Shown: positions 18,592 to 27,080 of the stretch, one piece after another
How the letters are laid out: each line of letters begins with the position of its first letter
Numbering within the stretch: position 1 is the first letter of the stretch
Assembly: GCA_903862425.1 (NCBI GenBank)
Contig: CAIOYC010000002.1
Location: 1-64,000 of the forward strand
Source of the DNA: an uncultured Caulobacterales bacterium
GTDB lineage: Bacteria; Pseudomonadota; Alphaproteobacteria; Caulobacterales; Caulobacteraceae
Length of the DNA stretch: 64,000 nucleotides
Direction: 5' to 3'
Notes under the pieces: model-generated
Told to the model about the DNA's origin: nothing
What the model saw: the letters and a program-made list of their open reading frames with translations, nothing else
The model's database searches: none
Position numbers and translations under genes: made by a program

Positions 18592-19632
18592 ATGCGCCTG
18601 CCGATCGCCGCCGTTTCGCTTTGCCTCGCCGCACTCTGCCTCGCCGCCCTGCCTGGCTCGGTCCTGGCGCAGGCGCCCGTGACGGGGCCGGCCATCGGCG
18701 TCGCTCTGGTCAAGGGCGAGATCGACCCGGCCGGCTATGATTTCGGCGCGCTGCGCTACCAGCCGGGCCAGACGATCCGCTTCCTCGGCGCCCAGGCCGC
18801 CGCCCAGGGCGCCATCGCCAAGGCGCACGGCCAGACGAGCTATCAGGCGGTGCTGCAGTCCCACGCCTGCCTGACGAGCGCCGAGCGCCTGACCGCCGCC
18901 GGTTTCGACAGCGCCCTGCTCGCTCCTGATGCGCAGAGTTGGAGCGAGCAGAAGGCCGCCGCCGAGGCCGCCTATGCCCGCTTCGCCGCCGCTCGCGAGA
19001 CCATCCTAACCGGCAAGCCGGCGCCCTATCCCGAATTCGCGCCCGACGCGGCGATCGTGGCCCGCGCCGCCGCCGCCCCGACGCCCGTGGTGCAGGCGCT
19101 TTATCGACACCAGACCCAGGACCAGATCTGGCGTCACGCCCTCGTCGTCGGGCCGCCGAAAAGCTACGCGGAGGGTGTCGGCAAGGCCGGCGCCATTTGG
19201 CTCAACGCCCGGCTGGCCAATGAGGGCTGCGCCACGGCGGCGGCCAACAACGCCTGGCTGAAGACGGCGCTGAACACCGTCCCCTGGTTCGACGTCAAGA
19301 CCTACGGCAAGGAGGCGGACGCCGCCGCCTGGAGCCTTGCCGAGCACGCCGACGCCGACCCCGCCCTGCAGAAGCTGGTGCTGGCGCGGATGGGCCAGCT
19401 GGCGGTGAACAGGCAGAGCAACCCGGCCAACTTCGCCTATCTGTGGGACCATGTGGCGCTGGGTGACGGCCGACCCCAGCGCTATGGCACGCAGATGCAC
19501 TGCGTCGGCAGGGTGTGGGCCCCGATCTCGCCGGTGGAGGAGCCCGCCCAGCTGGACGAACGGCGCCGATGGGTGGAACTGCCGTCGGAGGTCATCGCCC
19601 AGAAGGCCGGCGCGCGGTTCTGTGGCGGTTGA
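18592..19632 (+). CDS. Secreted DUF6624-like protein
   Basis: The 346-residue product has a signal peptide (VSLCLAALCLAALPGSVLAQ) and should be periplasmic. The C-terminal half matches the pattern I associate with DUF6624: WFDVKTYGKEADAAAWSLAEHADADP, then LAYL-type FAYLWDHVALGDGRPQRYGTQ and a late VEEPAQLDERRRWVELPS. No enzymatic function is known to me for this family. The start at 18592 is chosen because CTGGAG lies 7 bases upstream and it opens directly into the signal peptide; a longer frame from 18511 is rejected. The gene diverges from tRNA-Cys and stands alone. Confidence 0.8.
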   Translation: MRLPIAAVSLCLAALCLAALPGSVLAQAPVTGPAIGVALVKGEIDPAGYDFGALRYQPGQTIRFLGAQAAAQGAIAKAHGQTSYQAVLQSHACLTSAERLTAAGFDSALLAPDAQSWSEQKAAAEAAYARFAAARETILTGKPAPYPEFAPDAAIVARAAAAPTPVVQALYRHQTQDQIWRHALVVGPPKSYAEGVGKAGAIWLNARLANEGCATAAANNAWLKTALNTVPWFDVKTYGKEADAAAWSLAEHADADPALQKLVLARMGQLAVNRQSNPANFAYLWDHVALGDGRPQRYGTQMHCVGRVWAPISPVEEPAQLDERRRWVELPSEVIAQKAGARFCGG

Positions 19633-19737
19633 GGCACGGGGCCGGACCGCACTCTTAACCCTGCCCGTCAGCGAACCGCTAATGGATGAAGCGCACCCTC
19701 ACGCCGTAACAGTATCCGTGCCGAGGCGTAGAGTAGC

Positions 19738-19863
19738 ATGCCCTCTCCCCCCGTGAGTTTTCAGCAGGTCGCCCAGGAGAAACGCCGCGGTCGCCGCCTC
19801 CTCGCCCTCGCCTGGCTTCTGGTGGCCGCGTTCAGTCTGTTCTGCCTGACCCTCTTCCTCTAA
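19738..19863 (+). CDS. Small single-span membrane protein, 41 residues
   Basis: A short frame encodes a basic N-terminal part (about residues 14-20, EKRRGRR) followed by a strongly hydrophobic helix (LLALAWLLVAAFSLFCL) that reaches the C-terminus. This charge arrangement fits an inner-membrane single-span protein with its N-terminus inside. The leader AGGCGTAGAG gives only a weak ribosome site. It lies between two hypothetical genes on the same strand. No family is recognised, and it could be spurious. Confidence 0.4.
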   Translation: MPSPPVSFQQVAQEKRRGRRLLALAWLLVAAFSLFCLTLFL

Positions 19864-19910
19864 GGGATGGAGCCGGATCAACCCGCTCCCAGCTCCAACG
19901 CCGAGACCCC

Positions 19911-20267
19911 ATGTCGCCCGACAGCCGCACCCTGGTCGCCGCCATCGCCTGGGTGGTGGCCCACCGCGCTCGCTCCGCCTGGGTCTATGACTACGACCGG
20001 GCGGTGGACCGGGAGATCACCGCCAGCGCCATGGGCGTGAAGCTCGGCGCCTACGACCACGCCCGCCGCCTGGTCATGGAGGGGACGCTGGGCGGCACAC
20101 TGCTCGACGCCGGCGTCAACAACCACCTGACCCTGGAGCGAACAGACAAAGGCGTGAAGGGCTTCGACCACGCCAGCCAGGCCTTCTACGAAGCGGTGGT
20201 CATCGCCGACCGCGTCAGCCTCTACGACTACGCCGATGCAAGGCACCACGAATATGCGGTACGCTGA
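19911..20267 (+). CDS. Hypothetical protein, 118 residues
   Basis: I do not recognise this protein. It is soluble, mixed alpha/beta, rich in Tyr and Asp near WVYDYDRAVDREI and ends with VSLYDYADARHHEYAVR. There is no signal peptide, no cysteine and no obvious metal motif. It starts 47 bp after the small membrane protein gene and may be cotranscribed with it. The ribosome site is weak (GAGACCCC). The codon pattern fits the GC-rich neighbours, so I believe it is real, though with no function. Confidence 0.55.
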   Translation: MSPDSRTLVAAIAWVVAHRARSAWVYDYDRAVDREITASAMGVKLGAYDHARRLVMEGTLGGTLLDAGVNNHLTLERTDKGVKGFDHASQAFYEAVVIADRVSLYDYADARHHEYAVR

Positions 20268-20339
20268 AGCCGGAAACGGGCAGGTTCATCCTCAGGATTC
20301 AGAAGAGGCCATCGCCTCCCAATCCAAGGAGGCTGACGA

Positions 20340-20936
20340 TCATGGTCGACGACCACCGGCGCGGAGTCCGCGCACGAGTAGATCCACCATGCGTCGGGTT
20401 TGCGCAAAGTCTCCAGCCGTGGCTGGGGCGCATAGAAGAGCCACCGCGCGCCAGAGCTCCGTGGCTGAGATATCCGCGCTGATCTCTTCGCCGGCCTTAT
20501 CCATCAAACGCGCCAGCGAGGGCACGAGACGAGCTTCGAACTCCGCGCGCAGTGCGGCATAGGCGGGCGCGTCTGACTGAAGCGCCGTCCCCAGGCCACG
20601 CTTGGTGACGATCAAGTCCAAAAGGCCGTCTATCCAGCGGGTTAGCGCCTCGAATGGCCCGAACTGCAGCGCCAGGTTGGTCGCGGTGTCGGCGTGGCTA
20701 TCGACCTCGTAACGAAAGACGGCAACGATCAAATCGGATCGTTTTGGAAAGCGCCGATAGACTGTTCCAACGCCCACGCCTGCCTGATGAGCGATGTCTT
20801 TGATCGGCGCATCGACGCCGGTCGTGGCGAACACGCGCGCGGCCGCAACGAGTAGGGCGTCGTGATTGCGTCGGGCATCGGCTCGTAACGGCGATGGTTG
20901 CGCCTTCCCCGACATCTGTCGCTCCAATCGATCCAT
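20340..20936 (-). CDS. TetR-family transcriptional repressor
   Basis: The 198-residue product is a TetR-type repressor. The N-terminal helix-turn-helix is clear: HDALLVAAARVFATTGVDAP then IAHQAGVGVGTVYRRFPKRSDLI. The C-terminal ligand domain is a typical helical bundle. I chose the ATG at 20936 (MDRLERQ) because AAGG lies 6 bases upstream; an in-frame ATG two codons before overlaps that site. It is divergent from the SDR gene at 21013, and two palindromes lie in the 76-bp gap, so it probably represses both itself and the oxidoreductase. Confidence 0.92.
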   Translation of the reverse strand: MDRLERQMSGKAQPSPLRADARRNHDALLVAAARVFATTGVDAPIKDIAHQAGVGVGTVYRRFPKRSDLIVAVFRYEVDSHADTATNLALQFGPFEALTRWIDGLLDLIVTKRGLGTALQSDAPAYAALRAEFEARLVPSLARLMDKAGEEISADISATELWRAVALLCAPATAGDFAQTRRMVDLLVRGLRAGGRRP

Positions 20937-20952
20937 CGCCATCCTTGATAAA

Positions 20953-20990
20953 CGGAATCTTATTCCGTATATAAACGGACGGCCGTTCCG
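20953..20990. promoter_or_regulatory. Twin palindromic operators for the TetR repressor
   Basis: A perfect 15-bp palindrome CGGAATCTTATTCCG (20953-20967) and a near-palindrome CGGACGGCCGTTCCG (20976-20990) lie in the divergent gap between tetR and the SDR gene. Their centres are 23 bp apart, about two helical turns, which fits two TetR dimers. Confidence 0.7.
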
Positions 20991-21012
20991 ATTAGCACGA
21001 TAGAGGTGGGCG

Positions 21013-21912
21013 ATGCGAGTTTTTATCACTGGCGCCACAGGCTTCATCGGCGCTCATCTCGTGCCCGAACTGCTTCAGGCCGGTCATCACGTCATCGGTC
21101 TATGCCGCTCGGAAGAAGGCGCGAAAAAGCTCGCCCAGGCTGGCGCAGAACCGTTCTTTGGCGACGTTAACGACCTGAGCCGCCTTCGCGCAGGAGCGCT
21201 GAGCGCCGACGGCGTGATCCATACCGCCTTCAACCACGACTTCGCCCGGGTCAGACAGCACAGCGAGGAGGACCGGGCGGTGATCGAAGCGCTCGGCGAG
21301 GCGCTGACAGGCTCCGGCAAGCCGCTCATCGTCACCTCGGGCACCGGCTTGGTGGAACGGCGCCTGGGCGAGGACTGCGTCATTGAGACCGATACCCACG
21401 CCGGCTCGGCTAAGACGCCGCGCGCAGCCACCGAGGAGGCCGCGAACGCGATCCTCGCCAAGAATGTCCACGTCATCGTGATGCGTCTGCCGCAGGTTCA
21501 CGACACACACCATCAGGGAAGGATCGCCCATCACATCCGGCTGGCGAAGGAAAAGGGTTACGTGGCCTATATCGGCGACGGTCAGAACCGGCTGCCGGCC
21601 GTCCATGTCGCTGACGCCGTTCGCCTCTTTCGCGTCGCGCTCGAACACGGCAGGCCGGGCGGGTTCTATCATGCGGTGGCGGAGGAAGGCGTGGCGATGC
21701 GCGAGATCGCGCAAGTAATTGGGACCGGGCTCCGCCTGCCGGTCGAGTCGATCACGGCCGACGCGGCGTCGAGCTACTTCGGCGTCCTTGCCGGACTGGC
21801 CTCGCTCGACCTCGCTGCCTCAGGCGATCTCACGCGCCAGGAACTCGGATGGACGCCAACCGGACCGAGCTTGCTAAGCGACCTGCGCCAGATGGAATGG
21901 GCCTCGCACTAG
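21013..21912 (+). CDS. NAD-dependent epimerase/dehydratase family SDR
   Basis: This 299-residue extended short-chain dehydrogenase has the Rossmann signature GATGFIGAHL at residues 7-16 and the strand end GDVNDLSRL. The usual catalytic YxxxK is not evident; the region where it should sit reads SAKTPRAATEEAANAI, with Thr-Glu-Glu in place, as in the atypical subfamily of plant-pathogen and TetR-linked SDRs. The substrate is unknown. It is divergently transcribed from the TetR gene across two operator palindromes, so expression is probably induced by a ligand of that repressor. Confidence 0.85.
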   Translation: MRVFITGATGFIGAHLVPELLQAGHHVIGLCRSEEGAKKLAQAGAEPFFGDVNDLSRLRAGALSADGVIHTAFNHDFARVRQHSEEDRAVIEALGEALTGSGKPLIVTSGTGLVERRLGEDCVIETDTHAGSAKTPRAATEEAANAILAKNVHVIVMRLPQVHDTHHQGRIAHHIRLAKEKGYVAYIGDGQNRLPAVHVADAVRLFRVALEHGRPGGFYHAVAEEGVAMREIAQVIGTGLRLPVESITADAASSYFGVLAGLASLDLAASGDLTRQELGWTPTGPSLLSDLRQMEWASH

Positions 21913-22003
21913 TCGCCAGTCAGCGAGAGACCGAAAGACGTGCCAGAACGCTCGCATCCACCTCATCGACGGACCGAGCGCACCGCGCGCCGAAAGGTCG
22001 CTC

Positions 22004-23245
22004 TCAGGATCGCAGGGTGGCGTGGGTGAAGCCGGCGGCGGCGGCCATGGGCAGCAGGTCCGCCGAAACCAGATTGGCGGCGATCAGGGTGGGCGCGCTG
22101 CGTTCTGCCAGTCGGCCCGCCTGAAGCAGCCACAGGGCGCAATCGGTCTCGTTCAGCAGGGCCGGCGGTTCGAGGATGAGGCCGCCGATGCCCGCCGTGC
22201 GCGCCGCCTTTAGCGCCACGCCGGTCAGCCGCGTCTCGGCGAACACCGCCCGTCCGAAGGGGCGCAGCAGCGCCGCAACCTCGGTCAGGCGTCCCGCCGG
22301 AATCCCGTCGGGCAGGTCGGTCAGCACCCAGATCACCGAGGCGCGCACGACCTCGCGCAGCGGCCCCGGATGCAGCATCAGCCGGGTACGCGCCCGCTGG
22401 CTGGAGGCGCTGAGGAAGGACAGGGTCACCAGCAGCGAAGGCGGCCGGTCGTCCGAGGCCAGCCGCTCCAGGGCGCGGTCAAGGGTCACCAGGTCCACCC
22501 GCTCCATGTCGGCGGCGAGCAGGTCCATCCGTTCGGCCGGGGTCAGAGCCTCTCCCGTCTCGGCCCAGATGAGGCGCGGGGCGATGTGACGTCCGGCCAC
22601 CGCGTCGCGATGCAGGTCGCGCACCACGGGGGCGTTGAAGTCGAGATGCAGACGCCGGCCGTCGAAGGTGACGATGGGCTGGGCGAGCAGACCGCCGGCC
22701 GGGCCGATCAGACGCTCGTTCCAATCCCGTTCCGCCGCCTCGGCCGCGGCGCGGGCGTCGGCGATCTCCTGCGCATCGAGCAGGCGGCACACCAGCGCGC
22801 CGTCCTCGAAGCCCGCGATCAGCTTGATGGTCAGGGCCGAGGGTCGCGCCTCGCCCAGGAAATGGCTCACGGTCTCGCCGAGGAGCCGCGCCGCGAGTCC
22901 CCGCGAGACCATGGGGTCCTTGACCGGAGCGACGATTAGCACGTCGGTCTCCCCCACCCGCTCGATCAGGTCCTCAGGACCGAACAGGCGGCGGCCATGG
23001 GTCTGCACCATCTCGAACACCATCTGCGCCCGTTCCGCCCAGCGGCGGCCGAAGGCATGACGGATGGCGTCCAGATCCAGGATGTGGGCGTGCCCGTCCG
23101 CCAGGCGCCCCTCGGCGGCCAGGCTGGCCAGCAGATCGGTCGAATCGGTCTGGCTGAGGCGCGGCGGCGGCGCGGCGTCGATCGGCTGGAGCAGGGTCAT
23201 ACGCACCGTGTGGCTCAGGCCTGCCCAAACTGGGCCAAAGACCAT
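22004..23245 (-). CDS. Hypothetical protein, about 400 residues
   Basis: I do not recognise this 413-residue protein with confidence. It is soluble, with an alpha/beta N-terminal domain (residues 45-170, including DVLIVAPVKDPMVSRGLAARLL) that resembles a degenerate nucleotide-cyclase type fold, and a C-terminal half (about 230-413) with repeated strand-helix units ending in GIGGLILEPPALLNETD, suggesting a barrel such as a degenerate EAL. No catalytic EAL or GGDEF motif is visible, so an enzymatic call would be unsafe. An alternative start is the Met at 23200 (MTLLQPIDAA). It is the last gene before the integrase-bearing segment. Confidence 0.65.
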   Translation of the reverse strand: MVFGPVWAGLSHTVRMTLLQPIDAAPPPRLSQTDSTDLLASLAAEGRLADGHAHILDLDAIRHAFGRRWAERAQMVFEMVQTHGRRLFGPEDLIERVGETDVLIVAPVKDPMVSRGLAARLLGETVSHFLGEARPSALTIKLIAGFEDGALVCRLLDAQEIADARAAAEAAERDWNERLIGPAGGLLAQPIVTFDGRRLHLDFNAPVVRDLHRDAVAGRHIAPRLIWAETGEALTPAERMDLLAADMERVDLVTLDRALERLASDDRPPSLLVTLSFLSASSQRARTRLMLHPGPLREVVRASVIWVLTDLPDGIPAGRLTEVAALLRPFGRAVFAETRLTGVALKAARTAGIGGLILEPPALLNETDCALWLLQAGRLAERSAPTLIAANLVSADLLPMAAAAGFTHATLRS

Positions 23246-23297
23246 GCCATCCCGTTAAGACCGCGACGTTTTCGCCGAAATTTCGAGGGTTTCGAGA

Positions 23298-23440
23298 CCG
23301 TCCACGGGTCGATCGAAAGGCTGGCTCCGCGGGTAGGATATAACCGACGTCCACGGGCGTCCGCTGATATCTTCAACGTCTAATAAAATCCGATGGTTAC
23401 TTGCTATTTCGTTCACCGGTGTCCACGGTAATCCGCTGCA
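23298..23440. repeat. Three GTCCACGG repeats upstream of the integrase, possible arm sites
   Basis: GTCCACGG occurs at about 23300, 23349 and 23421. The last two share a longer pattern, GTCCACGGnnnTCCGCTG. Spaced direct repeats just upstream of an integrase gene are typical of arm-type binding sites and mark the left end of the element. A matching attachment repeat at the other end was not found by eye. Confidence 0.5.
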
Positions 23441-23482
23441 ATCGTCGTTCGATGTTGGGGTAGCTGTTAGGGTGGGTTTGGT

Positions 23483-24727
23483 TTGACTCCGGAAATTCAA
23501 ATGTTGGGGTGGCCGACGCGGCGCGGCATCAATAAGTTGTCAGCTCGCGCAGTCGCCACGATCAAGACGCCTGGGCGGCACAGCGATGGGGGCGGCCTCT
23601 ATCTGGTCGTGGATAAGAGCGGCGCCAGACGATGGGTCTTCCTCTATCGGTGGAAAGCCAGCAGCGCCCCAGGACCCGGCAGGCTGCGGGAAATGGGGCT
23701 GGGCTCTGCACTTGGGGTTTCTCTTGCCGCTGCTCGGGTTGAAGCTGCGCAGGCCCGCGCCCTTGTGGCGGCACGTATCGACCCGATCACCGCCAAACGC
23801 GCCAGGCGTGAGATCCCGACCTTCGGCGAACTCGCGGATGATCACGTTGTGACGAAGACGGAGTCAGGCAACAGCTCGAAATCCATTGATCGATTGAAGC
23901 GCTCGTTAGAGCGCTACGCCGCCCCGCTTCGCCCGTTGAGCGTCGATCTTATCGACACGACTGGTGTCATGGACGTGTTGAAGCCGATTTGGAACGATAA
24001 GCCAGAAACAGCGCAAAAGGTGCGGGGGCATATCGAAGCCGTGCTTGACGCCGCCAAGGCGCATGGGTTCCGATCTGGAGAGAACCCAGCGCGCTGGAAG
24101 GGGCATCTGGATCAACTTCTCGCGCGCACGAGTCGCAAGATACGCGGGCATCACCAGGCGCTGCCGTACAAGAGCCTACCGGCCTTCTTTGCCAAGCTCA
24201 GGGCCAAGCGAGGTGTTGGGGCGGGCGCGCTGCAGTTTACAATCCTCACAGCGGCGCGATCGGGCGAGGTATTTGGTGCATCTTGGGCGGAGATCGACTT
24301 GAAAGCCCGGGTATGGACCGTACCGGCGGCCAGGATGAAGGAGCGGCGAGACCATCGTGTGCCCCTATCTCGCGAAGCGGTCCTTCTTCTCGAAGCCCAG
24401 CCTCGTGGTGATAGCAAGCTGGTCTTTGAAGGAGCGAGCGGCGGACAACTCTCATCAATGACTATGACCAAGGTGCTGCGAGATCTTGGACATGGTGATG
24501 TGACAGTCCATGGGTTTCGGAGCACTTTTCGGGACTGGGTGGGCGACGCGACGGATTTTGATGGCGCCATTGCCGAAGCAGCGCTTTCCCACGTCGTCGG
24601 TGACCAAACCGAACGCGCCTATAGAAGGGGCGACGCGCTTGAGCGCCGCCGCACGATGATGGACGCATGGGCGCTCTTTGCATCCACACCACCGGGCGTT
24701 CTCGGGAACGGCCCACTTTCCGACTGA
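23483..24727 (+). CDS. P4-type tyrosine integrase
   Basis: This 414-residue protein is a phage-P4-like integrase that moves a genomic island in and out of the chromosome. The N-terminal part (about 15-95) is the DUF4102 arm-binding domain with DGGGLYLVV and WVFLYRWK. The C-terminal catalytic domain holds Arg in LTAARSGEV, the HGFRSTFRDW box, and the tyrosine in ERAYRRGD. All catalytic residues are present, so it may be active. The start at 23483 is a TTG with GTTTGG before it; the true start may be an ATG a few codons downstream. It marks the left end of a mobile segment, with three upstream repeats as candidate binding sites. Confidence 0.93.
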   Translation: MTPEIQMLGWPTRRGINKLSARAVATIKTPGRHSDGGGLYLVVDKSGARRWVFLYRWKASSAPGPGRLREMGLGSALGVSLAAARVEAAQARALVAARIDPITAKRARREIPTFGELADDHVVTKTESGNSSKSIDRLKRSLERYAAPLRPLSVDLIDTTGVMDVLKPIWNDKPETAQKVRGHIEAVLDAAKAHGFRSGENPARWKGHLDQLLARTSRKIRGHHQALPYKSLPAFFAKLRAKRGVGAGALQFTILTAARSGEVFGASWAEIDLKARVWTVPAARMKERRDHRVPLSREAVLLLEAQPRGDSKLVFEGASGGQLSSMTMTKVLRDLGHGDVTVHGFRSTFRDWVGDATDFDGAIAEAALSHVVGDQTERAYRRGDALERRRTMMDAWALFASTPPGVLGNGPLSD

Positions 24728-25027
24728 CCTAGCGCTTGGTTGCTTGCCTTTTGCCAAACTGCGGCGGCCTCGTCACGCAGCGCGAATGTCAATGCTTGGA
24801 CGTCGACAATCCTCGGCGACCCGGCTAGCCTTGGCCCCGGAGCTACGACGTAGCTCCGGGGCGTCGAAACCCCTTCCATTGGCGGCTCGTGTGCAGCCGT
24901 CACCAGCACTCCTCGATCCATGCGGTCGGGGAGGCGACAGTGTATGTCCAGGGCGCGAGCCTAAAGACTGTCGCGGTCTCTCCAATGGAAGGCTTTCGAA
25001 CTCCCCGATCACCAAGGGGAGGTTGCG
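24728..25027. other. Gap with a strong hairpin and a flanking inverted repeat
   Basis: No gene is seen. An 11-bp perfect stem-loop lies at 24835-24861 (CCCCGGAGCTA with TAGCTCCGGGG), possibly the integrase terminator though no T-run follows. A second, imperfect inverted repeat of about 20 bp pairs 24863-24882 with 24982-25001 around a 100-bp core; its inner half CCTTCCATTGG/CCAATGGAAGG is perfect. Confidence 0.6.
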
Positions 25028-26008
25028 TTGACCTGTTCATCAGCATTCAAAGTCGCGGTGGTTGGCCTAGTTGGCGCCATGCTCGCTTCATGTGACGTGT
25101 CGCCACACGGCACACGCAACGCTTCGTTGGTGCCGACACCGATCTCGCCTCTGATTCGACGTGTGTTCACCGAGGATCTTTTGGGAGAACGCATCAGCTA
25201 TCTTGAGCACCTGGTTGGACCGCCGATCCATGTCAGAGGCGGTGAACGTGAATATGTCGTCGATAGTTGTCGTCTGTTCGTGGCTAACCGGTCCACAGTC
25301 GGCTGGTTTCGCGTCGATCTCTCGGACAAGTGCACCTTCGACCCCAAGCCCTTCCTCTGGAACTATCCATTGCCGCAGCTCAATCGAATGCGGCTAGGCG
25401 ATTTTAACGACGACAGCGCCGACATCTCCGTCGAGTGCCTCGTTAGTTGCGGCAACCAGCAGATTCCAAGGATTTCGAAATCACATCAAGGATCTCACGC
25501 CGACAACTATATTGAGGTTAGGCTTGATGCCGAGGACAGTGGAGAGAACTTAAAGCTTACAGCTCCGATGTTGGAGGCGGTCGAAGACAAGCGGGGCCAG
25601 GGTTGGCTTTTTCAACATAGATGCTCCGAGGAAATACTCGATTATAACGTAGTAGCCAAGCTCAAGGTGACTTCCATCACCATCGGCCATGACATTCCGG
25701 GAATCCCGTCTTTCTGCGACGACGATCAGCTCCCGGTATCTTCGCCGGTCGAGGCCGTCGCGACCGCACCTCGATATTTCACCAAAAGCTCGTTCGAGCA
25801 GTACGTACTCAATAAAACCAAGTCGGAGTTGCGTGCTGAGTTTGGACCGCCAGACAGCGTCGATGAAGCTCATGACAGATGGTACTATCTGCCGTTCAAC
25901 AAGACCCTGTATGTCACTGACCCAGATGCAGGTGTCAGAGTCGGGCCGCTCATCGCGTTTTTTGGTGTGAAAGGCCCGAGCGACGCTGTGGTGGACGTGC
26001 GCTTTTAG
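25028..26008 (+). CDS. Putative lipoprotein, 326 residues
   Basis: I do not recognise this protein. It starts at a TTG with AGGGGAGG about 6 bases upstream, a strong enough site to decide the start. The N-terminus is a signal peptide ending in a lipobox (GAMLASC, cysteine at residue 22), so it should be a lipid-anchored periplasmic protein. The body has several cysteines (VDSCRLFV, DKCTF, ECLVSCGN, QHRCSEE, PSFCDDD), likely disulfide-bonded. The C-terminal 70 residues (LNKTKSELRAEFGPPDSVDEAHDRWYY) look like the SmpA/BamE-type fold. It is less GC-rich than the core genes, consistent with transfer on the integrase element. Confidence 0.7.
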   Translation: MTCSSAFKVAVVGLVGAMLASCDVSPHGTRNASLVPTPISPLIRRVFTEDLLGERISYLEHLVGPPIHVRGGEREYVVDSCRLFVANRSTVGWFRVDLSDKCTFDPKPFLWNYPLPQLNRMRLGDFNDDSADISVECLVSCGNQQIPRISKSHQGSHADNYIEVRLDAEDSGENLKLTAPMLEAVEDKRGQGWLFQHRCSEEILDYNVVAKLKVTSITIGHDIPGIPSFCDDDQLPVSSPVEAVATAPRYFTKSSFEQYVLNKTKSELRAEFGPPDSVDEAHDRWYYLPFNKTLYVTDPDAGVRVGPLIAFFGVKGPSDAVVDVRF

Positions 26009-26158
26009 TCTAGGCGCGACCGACAGGTGCGTGGGAGGAAGCCCGGCGCCCTGCATTCGCTGCAAGACTGAGACGCGCGCACCCGCCTCAAGCGTCGTGA
26101 CGTTATGATTCTTTCCGCATGCCGAGGACCCCGGGCGTTGCGATATGAAAGATGTACT

Positions 26159-26386
26159 GTGACCAACACTCAAGATGGAAGCCGTCTGCGCACTGAACGC
26201 CTTCCGGCTGTTATGGCCCGTACCGGATGTGGCCGTTCCTTCATCTACGCCTTGATCGCTAAGGGCGACTTCCCGCCACCGCTCAAAATCGGCCGCTTAT
26301 CAGTTTGGGACGCACGCGACATCGATGCTTGGATCGATTCTCTCTCAGCTAAGGGCAAGCGTAGTGCCAGTATGAGCGGGGACTGA
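26159..26386 (+). CDS. AlpA-family DNA-binding regulator
   Basis: The 75-residue product (from a GTG at 26159; a longer ATG frame begins at 26105) is a small winged helix-turn-helix protein of the AlpA/phage transcriptional activator family. Its signature is LPAVMARTGCGRSFIYALIAKGDFPPPLKIG followed by WDARDIDAWI, read here only in part because of its length. AlpA proteins typically control integrase or excision genes on P4-like elements, which suits its position between the P4-type integrase and the paired recombinases. Confidence 0.85.
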   Translation: MTNTQDGSRLRTERLPAVMARTGCGRSFIYALIAKGDFPPPLKIGRLSVWDARDIDAWIDSLSAKGKRSASMSGD

Positions 26387-26744
26387 CTGAAGGCCGGGCT
26401 TGCCCGCCAAAGTGTTCCGCTATGCCATCGCGACCCGCTGGTTCGTCTGGCGTAGTCGGCTTAACGTCTAGCCTTGCATTGTTTGGTCCGAGATCTTGGA
26501 TCTAGCCGGAACGACCGGCGGCATCTTTCGAACGGTGCCGCCGGCTGTTCGGCGGGGCAGGCTGGCCAGATGCATCACGTTCGGTCGGCAGGCTCCCAGA
26601 AAATGATCCGCGATCCAAGTTCAAACAAAGGGGCGAGGACCGAACTTGGCGTTCCAGTTGCTCCATGAGTGCGTGCGTTGGACTCGTCGTGACGCAATTC
26701 CTTCGGGCGGGAATCACCCCGAATTCACTTGAAGGAAAACCGCT
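26387..26744. other. Gap with a 9-bp stem-loop, no gene
   Basis: No convincing reading frame. A perfect stem CCGGCGGCA/TGCCGCCGG (26515-26544) with a 12-base loop may end the AlpA transcript or form part of a recombination site. AAGGAAAA just before 26745 is the ribosome site of the next gene. Confidence 0.5.
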
Positions 26745-26948
26745 ATGACTACCCGCCGTTCGCCTGCCATCCAGTTTTATTCGATTAAGGAGGCCGCCGA
26801 TGCGCTTGGTGTGCATCCGAAGACGGTTCGCCGTCGAATTGCTGATGGCGAGCTCCAGGTTCATCGCATCGGACGGCAGCTGCGCATTTCCGGTGACGAC
26901 TTCCGCGCGTACATCGCGCTTCGACGAGGGTGGTCGGTGGCGATCTAA
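26745..26948 (+). CDS. Excisionase-like helix-turn-helix protein
   Basis: The 67-residue product is a single MerR-type helix-turn-helix of the excisionase (HTH_17) family: YSIKEAADALGVHPKTVRRR, then IADGELQVHRIGRQLRISGDD. It has a good AAGGA ribosome site 9 bases before the ATG. Proteins of this type direct recombinases toward excision by bending DNA. It sits 132 bp upstream of the first of two overlapping tyrosine recombinase genes on the same strand and is probably part of their operon. Confidence 0.88.
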   Translation: MTTRRSPAIQFYSIKEAADALGVHPKTVRRRIADGELQVHRIGRQLRISGDDFRAYIALRRGWSVAI

Positions 26949-27080
26949 GTCCTTGATAGGACTTGTGAATGCGAAGTCTACCAACTGCTCCATCCCGTCA
27001 TTGACCACTGATGTTGGTATGGAGTGGTTGGGAATTGTCCCTCGTGGCCATCAATGCGCCCTTCTGGATCGAACCTGGAA

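Noticed and set aside
22004-23245. Cyclic-di-GMP GGDEF/EAL enzyme
   Set aside because: The fold pattern hints at it, but none of the catalytic motifs is present, so the gene is left as hypothetical.
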